64,000 nucleotides of DNA, from assembly GCF_050897975.1 (NCBI RefSeq), contig NZ_JBPAXY010000006.1:248001-312000 (forward strand), written 5' to 3'. The position numbers and the translations under genes were made by a program. Position 1 is the stretch's first letter; every line of letters begins with the position of its first letter. Positions 24,904 through 34,246 of the stretch are shown here, piece by piece. Source of the DNA: Pseudooceanicola sp050897975. Its GTDB lineage: Bacteria > Pseudomonadota > Alphaproteobacteria > Rhodobacterales > Rhodobacteraceae. The notes beneath the pieces were generated by a model that was not told where the DNA came from, made no database searches, and worked only from the letters and a program-made list of their open reading frames with translations.

Positions 24904-25138
24904 CGCCTTCGGGCGGGCCGGGGGCGGCGTGAGGTGTGTTCTGCGGGTCGCCGGCTGGCGCGAGCAGTGTTCAGGTGTCACCCCCCGTGCACACCTGGGC
25001 GGGTCCGGTCCTTACCCTGGCCGGATCCAGTGACGGGGTGGCCTGCACACGGGCCATGCCGAGAGGAGCAGGCAGCGACCAGCCAAAAGACCACCTCTCG
25101 CGGTCTGCTCCTCATCCCTTTCTGTTCAATTGCAATTG

Positions 25139-25162
25139 GGGACCCGGGCCGGGTCCCTTTCC
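25139..25162 (+). terminator. putative intrinsic terminator
   Basis: GGGACCC and GGGTCCC arms with a GC loop, followed by TTTCCCTTT. It is the first good stop signal after repeat protein 2 and the small ORF, and may end their transcript. Confidence 0.45.
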
Positions 25163-25391
25163 CTTTGGGGGCGGGCGCGCCGCACCTGTGCCTTGGCGCG
25201 CGGTCTGCGGTGAAAGGCGGCGGCCCGCCTCAGGGCGCTGCTGGCCTTCCCAGGCTTCGGCAGGGCCTTGGTGCGTGACGAAGGTCCGTCCAGAGGGCTG
25301 ATTTCAAATGACATTCTCTCTTCCTCTGGCCGCCCGTATTTCGGGTTGAGAATCCAGTTGACATGACAACGGACTTCGGGGACCCTGAAGT

Positions 25392-25409
25392 CGGTTGATC
25401 CGTCAACCG
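25392..25409. promoter_or_regulatory. candidate operator CGGTTGA-N4-TCAACCG
   Basis: Perfect 7-bp inverted repeat with a 4-bp spacer, about 180 bp before the importer gene and just after a second inverted repeat. A MarR-type regulator is encoded at the far end of the same cluster and is the likely candidate to bind here, but this is inference from location. Confidence 0.35.
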
Positions 25410-25591
25410 GCATGGATCCGCGAAATCGTTCCCCAGGAGGAAATCGGAACGGCTTTCGCAATCTGCCCTGCGTCGCGGGGGGAAGGGATCCAGGCGGCCC
25501 GCAGAGGGGAGGTTCTCTTCGGGCCGGAACGGGGCTGCATCGCAGGCCCGGAAACGCAGCGGCCTTGGGAGGGGCCGCAAAGGGAGGAAAC

Positions 25592-26755
25592 ATGACCAGA
25601 ACCCACCTAGCACTCGGGCTTGCCCTGGGGCTCTTCAGCCTGTCCGCCGCCCAGGCGGAGACCGTCAAAATCGGGGTGATCACCCCCTTCTCGGGGCCCT
25701 TCGCGCAATATGGCACCCAGTACCAGCAGGCCATCGAGGTCTATCAGGCCCTGCACGGCACCAGTGCCGGGGGCCATGAGATCGAGTTCATCTACAAGGA
25801 CGTGGGCGGGCCGAACCCCGACCAGTCGCGCAGCCTGGCGCAGGAACTGCTGATCCGCGAGCGGGTCGACTACCTGGCGGGCTTTACCTTTACCCCCAAT
25901 GCCCTGGCCGTGGCGCCGATCATTGAGCAGTCGGAAACGCCGACGGTGATCTTCAACGCCGCCACCTCGTCGATCAACCGCGAAAGCGACTTCTTCCTGC
26001 GCACCAGCTATACCCTGTGGCAGGTTTCGGCGCCGATGGCCGACTGGGCCTATGACCAGGGGATCCGCACGGTGGCCACCACGGTGACCGACTATGGCCC
26101 CGGCATCGACGCCGAAAGGGCCTTCGAGGCGGCCTTTACCGCCAAGGGGGGCGAGGTGGTCGACAAGATCCGGATGCCGCTGTCGACGACCGATTTCACG
26201 CCCTTCCTGCAACGGGTGCGCGATCAGGCCCCCGATGCGGTCTTTGCCTTCCTGCCCGGTGGCCCGCCCACCTTCACCTATACCAAGACCTATAACGAGA
26301 ACGGTCTGAAGGACGAGGGCATCCGCTTCCTCGGCACGGCCGAGACGGAAGAGACCAACCTGCAAGGCTTCGGCGATCTGGGGTTGGGTCTGACCACGGC
26401 CTATCACTATTCGGCCGCCCATCCCTCGCCCGAGAACGAGGCCTTCCTGGCCAAGCTGGCGGAACTGCATCCCGACGCGGTGGCCAACTGGGCCTCGGTC
26501 GGCGCCTATGACGGGGTGCATCTGCTGTACCAGATGATCGCGGCGGCGGGCACCGATGGCCCGGCGGCGGTCGAGGCGGCCAAGGGGCTGGCCTGGGAAA
26601 GCCCGCGCGGGCCCATCGAGATGGACCCCGACAGCCGCACGGTGATCCAGAACGTCTATATCCGCGAGGTCGAGCGCAACGCACAGACCGGCCTGCTGGA
26701 AAATGCCGAGAAGGGCATCATCGCCACCGTGGGCGACCTCGGCTGGGACCAGTGA
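25592..26755 (+). CDS. ABC transporter substrate-binding protein (LIV/type I periplasmic binding family)
   Basis: A 387-residue periplasmic protein with a signal peptide (MTRTHLALGLALGLFSLSAAQA) and the Peripla_BP_6 pattern (VKIGVITPFSGPFAQYGTQYQQAIEV, DYGPGIDAERAFEAAF, ANWASVGAYDGVHLLYQMI). It binds a solute and delivers it to the four downstream transporter proteins. ATG 25592 has AGGGAGGAAAC directly before it; the longer frame from 25412 is not supported. The family takes amino acids, amides, urea or aromatic acids; the P450 encoded in the same cluster makes an aromatic acid most likely here. A strong hairpin follows the stop. Confidence 0.92.
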   Translation: MTRTHLALGLALGLFSLSAAQAETVKIGVITPFSGPFAQYGTQYQQAIEVYQALHGTSAGGHEIEFIYKDVGGPNPDQSRSLAQELLIRERVDYLAGFTFTPNALAVAPIIEQSETPTVIFNAATSSINRESDFFLRTSYTLWQVSAPMADWAYDQGIRTVATTVTDYGPGIDAERAFEAAFTAKGGEVVDKIRMPLSTTDFTPFLQRVRDQAPDAVFAFLPGGPPTFTYTKTYNENGLKDEGIRFLGTAETEETNLQGFGDLGLGLTTAYHYSAAHPSPENEAFLAKLAELHPDAVANWASVGAYDGVHLLYQMIAAAGTDGPAAVEAAKGLAWESPRGPIEMDPDSRTVIQNVYIREVERNAQTGLLENAEKGIIATVGDLGWDQ

Positions 26756-26761
26756 TCCTTT

Positions 26762-26793
26762 CCCCGCGGGCGGTCGGCTGATCGCCCGCGGGG
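26762..26793 (+). promoter_or_regulatory. intercistronic hairpin after the binding-protein gene
   Basis: Perfect 11-bp stem CCCCGCGGGCG / CGCCCGCGGGG with a 10-nt loop, no T-run. Such stems between binding-protein and permease genes commonly protect the upstream mRNA from 3'-exonucleases and keep the binding protein in excess. Confidence 0.6.
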
Positions 26794-26814
26794 CCCTCCG
26801 GATCGGATGAAATC

Positions 26815-27675
26815 ATGTCATTACTGCTTAATATCGCCGTGGACGGGATCGCCTACGGGATGATCCTTTTCATGATCGCGGTCGGCCTGTCGGTGACCAT
26901 GGGGCTGATGCGGGTGATCAACCTGGCCCATGGCGGCTTTGCGATGATCGGCGGCGCCCTGGCCCATTGGCTGGCGCTGGATCTGGGGCTGGGCTTCTGG
27001 GCTGCGCTGCCGCTGGCGGTGGCGGGCACCATCGCCCTGGCCCTGCCGCTGGAGCGGCTGATCTACCGCCGTATCTACGGCTTCGGCGACCTGCAACAGG
27101 TGCTGGCCACCATCGGCCTGACCTTCCTGATGATCGCCTCTGTCAACCTGTGGCAGGGCTCGACCCTGCTGAACGTGCCGCTGCCCCAGGGCATGACGGC
27201 GCCGGTCGACCTGGGCTTTCGCACCCTGCCGCTGCACCGGCTGGTGGTGATCGCCCTGGGGCTGGCGGTGATCGCGGGCCTGTGGGCGCTGATCGACCGC
27301 ACCCGCTTTGGCATCCGCCTGCGCGCGGCGGTGGACAACCGCGCCACCGCCTCGGCGATCGGCATCGACACCGGGAGGATCTATATGCTGACCTTCGGTC
27401 TGGGCGCCGGGCTGGCGGCCTTGGGGGGGATCTTCGGCGCGGAACTGCTGCCGATAGATGCCTATTACCCGCTGCGCTACATGGTGCTGTTCCTGATCGT
27501 GGTGGCCGTGGGCGGCATGGGGTCCATCCCCGGCAGTTTTGCCGCCGCCCTGGGCCTGGGCCTGGTCGAGACCGCCGCCCGCTATCTGCTGCCTGACATG
27601 GCCACCATCACCTTCTTTGCCCTGGTCATCGCCCTGCTGGCGATCCGGCCCCAGGGCCTGCTGGGGAGGGTCTGA
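26815..27675 (+). CDS. branched-chain-type ABC permease (LivH-like)
   Basis: A 286-residue inner-membrane protein with about eight hydrophobic segments and the LivH pattern: VDGIAYGMILFMIAVGLSVTMGLMRVINLAHGG at the start, IDRTRFGIRLRAAVDNRATASAIGID in the cytoplasmic coupling loop, and VAVGGMGSIPGSFAAALGLG near the end. It pairs with the LivM-like permease to form the transmembrane channel of the importer. Second gene of the cluster, 59 bp after the binding protein and beyond the hairpin, 1 bp before livM. Confidence 0.92.
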   Translation: MSLLLNIAVDGIAYGMILFMIAVGLSVTMGLMRVINLAHGGFAMIGGALAHWLALDLGLGFWAALPLAVAGTIALALPLERLIYRRIYGFGDLQQVLATIGLTFLMIASVNLWQGSTLLNVPLPQGMTAPVDLGFRTLPLHRLVVIALGLAVIAGLWALIDRTRFGIRLRAAVDNRATASAIGIDTGRIYMLTFGLGAGLAALGGIFGAELLPIDAYYPLRYMVLFLIVVAVGGMGSIPGSFAAALGLGLVETAARYLLPDMATITFFALVIALLAIRPQGLLGRV

Positions 27676-27676
27676 G

Positions 27677-28627
27677 ATGCGCCGTTTCCTGCCTTTCGTT
27701 CTGCTGGCTGCCGGGGTCGCGCTGTTCTTCCTCTTTCCCTACAACCTGGCCTTCGTGACCCGGATCGTGATCATGATCGTCCTGGTCCTGTCTATCGACC
27801 TGGTGCTGGGCTATGCGGGCATCCCGACCCTGGGCCAGGCTGCGATGTATGGCGCGGGGGCCTATGCGGCGGGCCTTTTCGCTATCCACGTCTGGGCCGA
27901 TCCGGTGACCGGGCTGCTGGTCGGCGGTGTCGCGGGGGCCGGGCTGGCCCTGGTCTCGGGCCTGGTGCTGATGCGCACCCAGGGGCTGACCCTGATCATG
28001 CTGACCATCGCCGTGGCGCAGATCTGCGCCGAGATCGCCAACCGCGCCCGCGACATCACCGGCGGCGCCGACGGGCTGCGCGGCATTCGGATGCAGCCGG
28101 TGCTGGGCCTCTTCGAGTTCGATTTCATCGGCCAGACCGGATACTGGTACGCCCTGGCCGTGGCGGCGCTGGTCTTTGCCGGACTGTCGGTGCTGGTGCG
28201 CTCGCCGTTCGGCCTGTCCCTGCGCGGCATCCATGAAAGCCCCCAGCGGATGGAGGCGATCGGCGCGCCGGTCTACCGCCGCCGGGTCACCGCCTATACC
28301 ATCGGCGGGGCCATCGCCGGTGTGGCCGGGGCGCTGACCGCGCAGATCACCCAGCTGGTCTCGCTGGAGACCTTCGCCTTTGCCCTGTCCGCCGAGGCGC
28401 TGATCATGCTGATCCTGGGCGGCACCGGGCGCCTTTACGGCGCGGTGATCGGCACCTTCGTCTTCATGTGGGTGCATCACACCGCGGCGGCCAACGATCC
28501 CTTCAACTGGCTTTTCGTCATCGGCGCCCTGGTGCTGGCGGTGGTCTTCTTCCTGCCCTCCGGGGTGATCTCGGCGCCGCGCGCGCTGACCCGTCTGCTG
28601 AAAGGAGACCGCGATGAACGGGCTTGA
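27677..28627 (+). CDS. branched-chain-type ABC permease (LivM-like)
   Basis: A 316-residue inner-membrane protein with LivM hallmarks: SIDLVLGYAGIPTLGQAAMYGAGAY near the N-terminus, the coupling loop SPFGLSLRGIHESPQRMEAIG and ILGGTGRLYGAVIGTFVF. It starts one base after the LivH stop and overlaps the LivG gene by 14 bp, showing tight coupling of the importer genes. The C-terminal charged tail RLLKGDRDERA is encoded in the overlap. Confidence 0.92.
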   Translation: MRRFLPFVLLAAGVALFFLFPYNLAFVTRIVIMIVLVLSIDLVLGYAGIPTLGQAAMYGAGAYAAGLFAIHVWADPVTGLLVGGVAGAGLALVSGLVLMRTQGLTLIMLTIAVAQICAEIANRARDITGGADGLRGIRMQPVLGLFEFDFIGQTGYWYALAVAALVFAGLSVLVRSPFGLSLRGIHESPQRMEAIGAPVYRRRVTAYTIGGAIAGVAGALTAQITQLVSLETFAFALSAEALIMLILGGTGRLYGAVIGTFVFMWVHHTAAANDPFNWLFVIGALVLAVVFFLPSGVISAPRALTRLLKGDRDERA

Positions 28628-29352
28628 GGTACGGGGGCTGTCCAAGCGCTTCGGCGGGCTGACGGTGTCAGAGGATATCGACTTTGACCTGCCGCCGGGG
28701 GCGCGCAAGGCGCTGATCGGGCCCAACGGGGCGGGCAAGTCGACCTTCGCCAATCTGGTGACCGGCATCCTGCGTCCCTCGGGCGGCACGATCCGCTTTG
28801 ACGGGCGCGACATCGGCGCCCTGAACGAGGCGGCGCGGGTCAAGCTTGGCATCGCCAAGACCTTTCAGATCACCACGCTGTTCCCCTCGCTGACGGTGCG
28901 CGACAACCTGCGGATGCCGGTGCTGGAACGCCAGGGGCTGGGCGGGCGGATGCTGCGCCGGGCCCAGGGCGACGCGGCGGTCGAGGCCGAGGTGCAAGAG
29001 CTGCTGGAGCAGTTCGAACTGGCGCCCCTGGCCGAGACCCCGGTGGCGGATCTGGCCTATGGCCAGCAACGGCTGGTGGAACTGGCCCTGACCCTGGCCC
29101 TGCGGCCGCGCGTCCTGATCCTGGACGAACCCGCCGCCGGGGTGCCGTCAAGCGAGACCCATCTGATCACCGAGGCCATCGACCGGCTGCCCGCCGATCT
29201 GGCGGTTCTGGTGATCGAACATGACATGGACCTGGTCTTTCGCGTGGCCTCTTCCATCGTGGTGCTGGTCGCGGGCCACATCCTGACCGAGGGCACGCCG
29301 ACCGAGATCGCGGCGCATGACCAGGTGCGCGAACTTTATCTGGGGGCGGGCC

Positions 29353-29360
<8 letters not shown>
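28614..29360 (+). CDS. ABC transporter ATP-binding protein (LivG-like)
   Basis: A 248-residue ATPase: Walker A GPNGAGKST, Q-loop KTFQITTLFPSLTV, signature-like region LAYGQQRLVELALTLA (the canonical LSxGQ is LAYGQ, as in LivG), Walker B VLILDEPAAGV and the H-loop VIEHDMDLVF. One of the two ATPases driving the importer. In typical LivG proteins the position after AAG is L/M-N; here it reads VPS, a minor departure. It overlaps the LivF gene by 8 bp. Confidence 0.92.
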
Positions 29361-30063
<703 letters not shown>

Positions 30064-30074
30064 GGAGGACCGAC

Positions 30075-31313
30075 ATGGAAGAGACCACCGCAGAGATGAT
30101 CGAAGGCCACCGCCGCATCACCCCGCCCCCGGGTATGCCGGTCTGGGATATCGACCCCTTCGACGAGGCCATCCTGGCCGATCCCACACCCTATTACGCC
30201 GAGCTGCGCGCGCGCGGTCCCGTTGTCTTTATCCCGCGCTTCTCGGTGCTGGCCTGTGGCCAGTACGAGACCACCCACAAGGTCTTTACAGATCACGAGA
30301 CCTTCGTGTCGTCGCGCGGCGTCGGCCTGAGCGATTTCAAGGTCGTGCCGCCCTGGCGCCCGCCGTCGATCATCCTCGAGGCCGATCCGCCCGAGCACAC
30401 CCGCACCCGCCGGGTGATGTCGCGCGCCCTGTCGCCCAAGGTGGTGAAGACCCTGGCGGATATGTTCGCCGAGACCGCCGAGGCGATGGTGGATGCGCTC
30501 CTGGCTCAGGGCAGCCTCGAAGGCGTGGTGGATTTCGCCGAACGTTTCCCCGTCTCGGTCTTCCCCCGTGCCGTGGGCCTGCGCGACGTGGATCAGCGCA
30601 AGCTGGTGGACTACGGCGCCTGCGTCTTCAACGCCATGGGTCCCGACAACCGCCTGCGCCGCCAGGCGCTGGAGCGCACCCAGGACATCGCGCCCTGGAT
30701 CATGGCCGCCTGCGCCCGCGACCGGCTGACCCCGGACGGCATCGGCGCGATGATCTATGCCGATGCGGACGAGGGCACGATCACCGCCGACGAGGCCGCG
30801 ATGCTGGTCCGCTCGCTGCTGTCGGCGGGGGTGGACACCACGGTGACCGGGATCGGCAACGCCCTTTACTGCTTTGCCGAGAACCCCGGTGAATGGGACC
30901 GGTTGCGCGCCGATCCCTCGCTGGTGCGCCCGGCCATTGAAGAGGTGCTGCGCTATACCTCGCCCGTCCATACCTTCGGCCGCACCGCCGGTCAGGCGAC
31001 CGAGATTGCAGGCTTCCCGGTCGAGGAGGGGACGAAGATCCTCTGCACCCTGGGATCGGCCAACCGCGACCCCGAGAAATGGGGCGATGCCGACGCCTTC
31101 CGCATCGACCGCAAGCCCGTGGGCCACATGGGCTTTGGCGCGGGCATCCACGGCTGCGTCGGCCAGAACATCGCCCGCGGCGAAATGGCCGCCGTGCTGA
31201 CCGCCATGCTGCCCCGCGTCGCCCGGATCGAGTTTGACGGCACGCCCGTCTGGCGCCCGAACAACGCGATCCACGCCCTCGACCGGCTGCCCCTGAAACT
31301 GATCCCCGCCTGA
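30075..31313 (+). CDS. cytochrome P450, CYP199A-like
   Basis: A 412-residue soluble bacterial P450. The I-helix SLLSAGVDTTVTG has the Asp-Thr acid-alcohol pair, the ExxR motif is EEVLR, and the heme loop is GFGAGIHGCVG with the axial Cys. The Arg-Ser pair eight residues before the acid-alcohol Asp, plus PIRG-like N-terminal features, resemble CYP199A enzymes, which oxidise para-substituted benzoic acids such as 4-methoxybenzoate (family knowledge, recalled, not searched). Its redox partners are encoded in the next two genes and an importer in the preceding five, so the substrate is probably imported. GAGGAGGACC precedes the ATG. Confidence 0.9.
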   Translation: MEETTAEMIEGHRRITPPPGMPVWDIDPFDEAILADPTPYYAELRARGPVVFIPRFSVLACGQYETTHKVFTDHETFVSSRGVGLSDFKVVPPWRPPSIILEADPPEHTRTRRVMSRALSPKVVKTLADMFAETAEAMVDALLAQGSLEGVVDFAERFPVSVFPRAVGLRDVDQRKLVDYGACVFNAMGPDNRLRRQALERTQDIAPWIMAACARDRLTPDGIGAMIYADADEGTITADEAAMLVRSLLSAGVDTTVTGIGNALYCFAENPGEWDRLRADPSLVRPAIEEVLRYTSPVHTFGRTAGQATEIAGFPVEEGTKILCTLGSANRDPEKWGDADAFRIDRKPVGHMGFGAGIHGCVGQNIARGEMAAVLTAMLPRVARIEFDGTPVWRPNNAIHALDRLPLKLIPA

Positions 31314-31325
31314 GGAGGCCCCCCA

Positions 31326-31649
31326 ATGGTCAAAGTGACCTTCATCGACCACGACGGAACCCAAACCACGCTGGAGGCCGCGGAGGGCGACAGCGTGATG
31401 GAAACCGCCATCGCCAACGGCATCGACGGGATCGTCGCGGAATGCGGCGGCTCGATGATGTGCGCCACCTGCCACTGCTACGTGGATGACGCCTGGATCG
31501 AGCGCACGGGCACCCGGTCGGAAAGCGAGGACGACATGCTGGACAGCGCGGCGTCCGAGGTGAAACCCACCTCGCGCCTCTCCTGCCAGATCCGCCTGGG
31601 CGCCGATCTGGACGGTCTGGTCGTCCACCTGCCCGAAGAGCAGATCTGA
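31326..31649 (+). CDS. [2Fe-2S] ferredoxin, P450 redox partner
   Basis: A 107-residue adrenodoxin/putidaredoxin-type ferredoxin. The cluster ligands are in ECGGSMMCATCHC and the distal SCQI (C-x5-C-x2-C-xn-C). It shuttles electrons from the reductase encoded next to the P450 encoded before. The length and the Met-Met between the first ligands resemble Pux-type ferredoxins of CYP199A systems. Twelve bp after the P450 gene; its stop overlaps the reductase start by one base. Confidence 0.93.
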   Translation: MVKVTFIDHDGTQTTLEAAEGDSVMETAIANGIDGIVAECGGSMMCATCHCYVDDAWIERTGTRSESEDDMLDSAASEVKPTSRLSCQIRLGADLDGLVVHLPEEQI

Positions 31650-32815
31650 TGCGGGTGGTGATCGTCGGCGCGGGCCAAGGCGGGCTTCAGGCCGCGATGA
31701 GCCTGCGTCAGGAAGGCCACGAGGGGCCGATCACCCTGATCGGCGCCGAGCCGGGGTTGCCCTATCAGCGCCCGCCGCTGTCCAAGGCCTATCTGAAGAC
31801 CGGCGAGGCGGCCAAGCTGACCCTGCGCCCCGAGGCCTTTTTCGACAAGGCCGGGATCGACCTAGTCAGCGATACCCGGATCGACAGCATCGACCGCGCC
31901 GCCCGTCAGGTCCGCGCGGGGGATCGGGTCTGGGCCTATGATCACCTGATCCTGGCCACCGGCACCCGCAACCTGCGCCCGCCCATCCCCGGCCTTTCCC
32001 GGGCGCTGGATCTGCGCAGCCTGGCCGACGCCGAACGCCTGCGCGCCGCCCTGGCCGGGGCAAAGGCGCCTGCGGTGATCGGCGGCGGTTTCATCGGGTT
32101 GGAGTTTACCGCCGTGGCGCGGGGGCTGGGCTATCCGGTCACCCTGGCCGAGGCCGCGCCCCGGCTGATGGCCCGCGCCGTTTCCCCCCAGATGTCGGCC
32201 CGTTTCACCGAGAAACACGCCGAGCTGGGCACCGACATTCGCTTGGGCCAGCCGGTGGTCGAGGTGACGGGCGAGGGGCTGTGCCTGGGCGACGGCACCC
32301 AGGTGCCCGCCGATCTGGTGCTGCTGGCGGCGGGCGTCCTGCCCAATACCGAACTGGCCGAGGCCGCCGGGCTGACCCTTGACAACGGGATCGCGGTGGA
32401 TGCGCAGCTGCGCAGCTCGGATCCCGCGATCTCGGCCCTGGGCGATTGCGCCAGCTTCCCCGAGGCCCGCCGTGGCCGCCGGGTGCGGCTGGAAAGCGTG
32501 CAGGCCGCCACCGATCACGCCCGCGCCATCGCCAAGCGGCTGGTGAAGGGCGACGACAGCCCCTATGCCGCCGTGCCCTGGTTCTGGTCCGATCAGGCGG
32601 ATTGGAAATTGCAGATCGCGGGCCTGGCCCAGCCGACCGATGCTGCCGTCACCGCGCCCTCGGGCGCGATCCTGCGCTTTGACGGGCCGAATTTGTCGGC
32701 GGTCGAGAGCGTCAACGACGCCAAGACTCACATGACGGCGCGCAAGCTGCTGCGCGATCTGCCGCCCGACCGTGACACCCTGGACGCGATTGGATATGAC
32801 CTGACGCGGATCTGA
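31649..32815 (+). CDS. NAD(P)H ferredoxin reductase (putidaredoxin reductase type)
   Basis: A 388-residue FAD flavoprotein. N-terminal FAD-binding VIVGAGQGGLQAA, NAD-binding VIGGGFIGLEFTAVARGLG (about 145-165), second FAD motif ALGDCASF near residue 265, and the C-terminal putidaredoxin-reductase-like region (PWFWSDQADWKLQIAG). It oxidises NAD(P)H and reduces the preceding ferredoxin, completing a class I three-component P450 system. Starts within the ferredoxin stop (TGATG). Confidence 0.92.
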   Translation: MRVVIVGAGQGGLQAAMSLRQEGHEGPITLIGAEPGLPYQRPPLSKAYLKTGEAAKLTLRPEAFFDKAGIDLVSDTRIDSIDRAARQVRAGDRVWAYDHLILATGTRNLRPPIPGLSRALDLRSLADAERLRAALAGAKAPAVIGGGFIGLEFTAVARGLGYPVTLAEAAPRLMARAVSPQMSARFTEKHAELGTDIRLGQPVVEVTGEGLCLGDGTQVPADLVLLAAGVLPNTELAEAAGLTLDNGIAVDAQLRSSDPAISALGDCASFPEARRGRRVRLESVQAATDHARAIAKRLVKGDDSPYAAVPWFWSDQADWKLQIAGLAQPTDAAVTAPSGAILRFDGPNLSAVESVNDAKTHMTARKLLRDLPPDRDTLDAIGYDLTRI

Positions 32816-32831
32816 GACGAAGAGGCAGGCG

Positions 32832-33356
32832 ATGAACGACACGGCAGGGAAGGCGGCGCGGTTGTCCAGCCCGGTGAAGGACCGGGACGGGGTCACCGTG
32901 ATCGACATCCGCAACTATGCCCCCTTCCTGATCAACGTCGTCTCCAACGCCTGGCAGCGCCGCACCTCGCCGATCTATCGGGCGCGCTTCGGCCTGGGCA
33001 TCTCGGACTGGCGGGTGCTGTCGATGCTGAACATCGAGCCGGGCATCACCGCCAACCGCGTCTGCGAGGTGATCAGCATGGACAAGGGCGCCGCCAGCCG
33101 TTCGCTGCGGACCCTGCATGAGGGCGGTTATATCACCTACGAGGCCTCGCCCACCGATGACCGCAAGCGCCGCTGGTGGCTGTCGGACAAGGGCCAGGCG
33201 ACCCATGACCAGATCCTGGCCATCGCCCTGGGCTGCGAGGGCGAGATGCTGGACGGCGTCGCGCCGCAGGATCTGGAGGTGTTCTTGCGGGTCATGCGCC
33301 AGCTGGCGGGCAACCTGGACCAGGGCGAAAAGCCGCGGGCCGAGCGGCGCGACTAG
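32832..33356 (+). CDS. MarR family transcriptional regulator
   Basis: A 174-residue winged-helix regulator. The recognition region ITANRVCEVISMDKGAASRSLRTLHEGGYI and the wing SPTDDRKRRWWLSDKGQA are clear. MarR proteins of this sort often sense aromatic acids or their CoA esters and repress catabolic genes. It is the last gene of the importer-P450 cluster, 16 bp after the reductase gene, so it is likely auto-regulated with the operon. The 7-bp inverted repeat at 25392-25409 is a candidate target. Confidence 0.9.
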   Translation: MNDTAGKAARLSSPVKDRDGVTVIDIRNYAPFLINVVSNAWQRRTSPIYRARFGLGISDWRVLSMLNIEPGITANRVCEVISMDKGAASRSLRTLHEGGYITYEASPTDDRKRRWWLSDKGQATHDQILAIALGCEGEMLDGVAPQDLEVFLRVMRQLAGNLDQGEKPRAERRD

Positions 33357-33502
33357 GCGGCGCGCGCGCCCCAACCCCGGCCCGGTTTCATGAGCAGGGG
33401 TCATCGCTGTCAGAACCCGGCGGCCCTGTCCGCACGGGTCCTTCTGCCCTAGATACCCCTGACGCGGGGCCTGTCCCGCGTGCGCATTGACAGGGGCCGC
33501 CC

Positions 33503-34183
33503 ATGACACCTCCGCATATCATCTGCCACATGATCACCTCGCTGGACGGGCGGCTGGCGACCGAGCGCTGGCCGGTCTCGGAAGAGACCTTGCTGGAGAT
33601 CTACGATCAGGCCGCCGCCGAGATCGCTGCCGATGGCTGGATCGTCGGGCGCGCCACCATGGCCGAGTTCATGCAGACCGGCGCGCCTGGGATCTCCGAA
33701 ACCCCACGCCCGCGCCCCGATCAGCCGGGGCGGGCGGCGGGGCGGCGTCTGGGGATCTGCTTTGACCGGCTGGGCCGCCTGCGCCCCGAGGGCGAGGATC
33801 TGGAGGGCGATCACCTGGTCCTGGTGCTGTCCGAGCAGGTGTCCGACGCCCATGTGGCCTATCTGACCGGGATGGGCATCTCGGTTTTCTTCTCGGGCCC
33901 CGAGGGGGACGCACTTGGCCCGGCGCTGGCGCGGATCGGGGCGGCCTTCGGGGTGCACCGTCTGCTGCTGGAAGGGGGCGGGCAGTTGAACGGGGCCTTC
34001 CTGGCCGCCGGGCTGATCGACGAGACCAGCACCCTGATCTATCCGGTGGTCGATGGTCAGGGCGGGGTGCCCGCGATCTATGACCACGGCGGCGCCACTA
34101 CGGCGGGCGCGCTGGAGCTGATCTCGACCCAGACGCGGGACCATGGGGTGGTCTGGCTCCGCCACCGCCTGGCGCGGGGCTGA
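33503..34183 (+). CDS. RibD C-terminal/dihydrofolate-reductase-like family protein
   Basis: A 226-residue protein of the RibD_C fold: HMITSLDGRLATERWPVS at the N-terminus, WIVGRATMAEFM, the nucleotide-binding VHRLLLEGGGQLNGAFLAAGLIDE and a C-terminal strand LISTQTRDHGVVWLRHR. Stand-alone members are NADPH-dependent reductases of often unknown substrate; without the RibD deaminase half it is not necessarily a riboflavin enzyme. It lies 146 bp after the MarR gene and probably has its own promoter. It converges on the FAD monooxygenase. Confidence 0.85.
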   Translation: MTPPHIICHMITSLDGRLATERWPVSEETLLEIYDQAAAEIAADGWIVGRATMAEFMQTGAPGISETPRPRPDQPGRAAGRRLGICFDRLGRLRPEGEDLEGDHLVLVLSEQVSDAHVAYLTGMGISVFFSGPEGDALGPALARIGAAFGVHRLLLEGGGQLNGAFLAAGLIDETSTLIYPVVDGQGGVPAIYDHGGATTAGALELISTQTRDHGVVWLRHRLARG

Positions 34184-34191
34184 CGCGAAAA

Positions 34192-34220
34192 CCCCGCCCC
34201 GCCGGGCAGGCGGGACGGGG
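34192..34220 (-). terminator. intrinsic terminator of the FAD-monooxygenase gene
   Basis: A 12-bp stem with one mismatch (CCCCGCCCCGCC / GGCGGGACGGGG) between two convergent genes. On the minus strand it is followed by TTTT, so it mainly ends the leftward monooxygenase transcript. Confidence 0.65.
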
Positions 34221-34246
34221 CCGAAGATGGGCGCGGCAGGGCGCGC

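Larger units (their letters stand above)
24904..25591. other. intergenic region with structured elements before the ABC importer
   Basis: About 690 bp without a convincing gene. It contains a long-range stem GAGGAGCAG/CTGCTCCTC (25063-25071 with 25105-25113) enclosing AGACC/GGTCT, a terminator-like hairpin at 25139-25157, and two inverted repeats closer to the importer: GACTTC/GAAGTC (25372-25392) and CGGTTGA-TCCG-TCAACCG (25392-25409). The last is a plausible operator for the importer-P450 operon. Confidence 0.45.

Noticed and set aside
24934..25278. 114-codon frame after the second repeat gene
   Set aside because: Cys/Pro/Arg-rich, crosses the terminator-like hairpin, no ribosome site.
25358..25386. 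TTGACA box as the minus-35 of the importer operon
   Set aside because: The position 17 bp downstream reads GACCCT, so no acceptable minus-10 accompanies it; kept only as a possibility.
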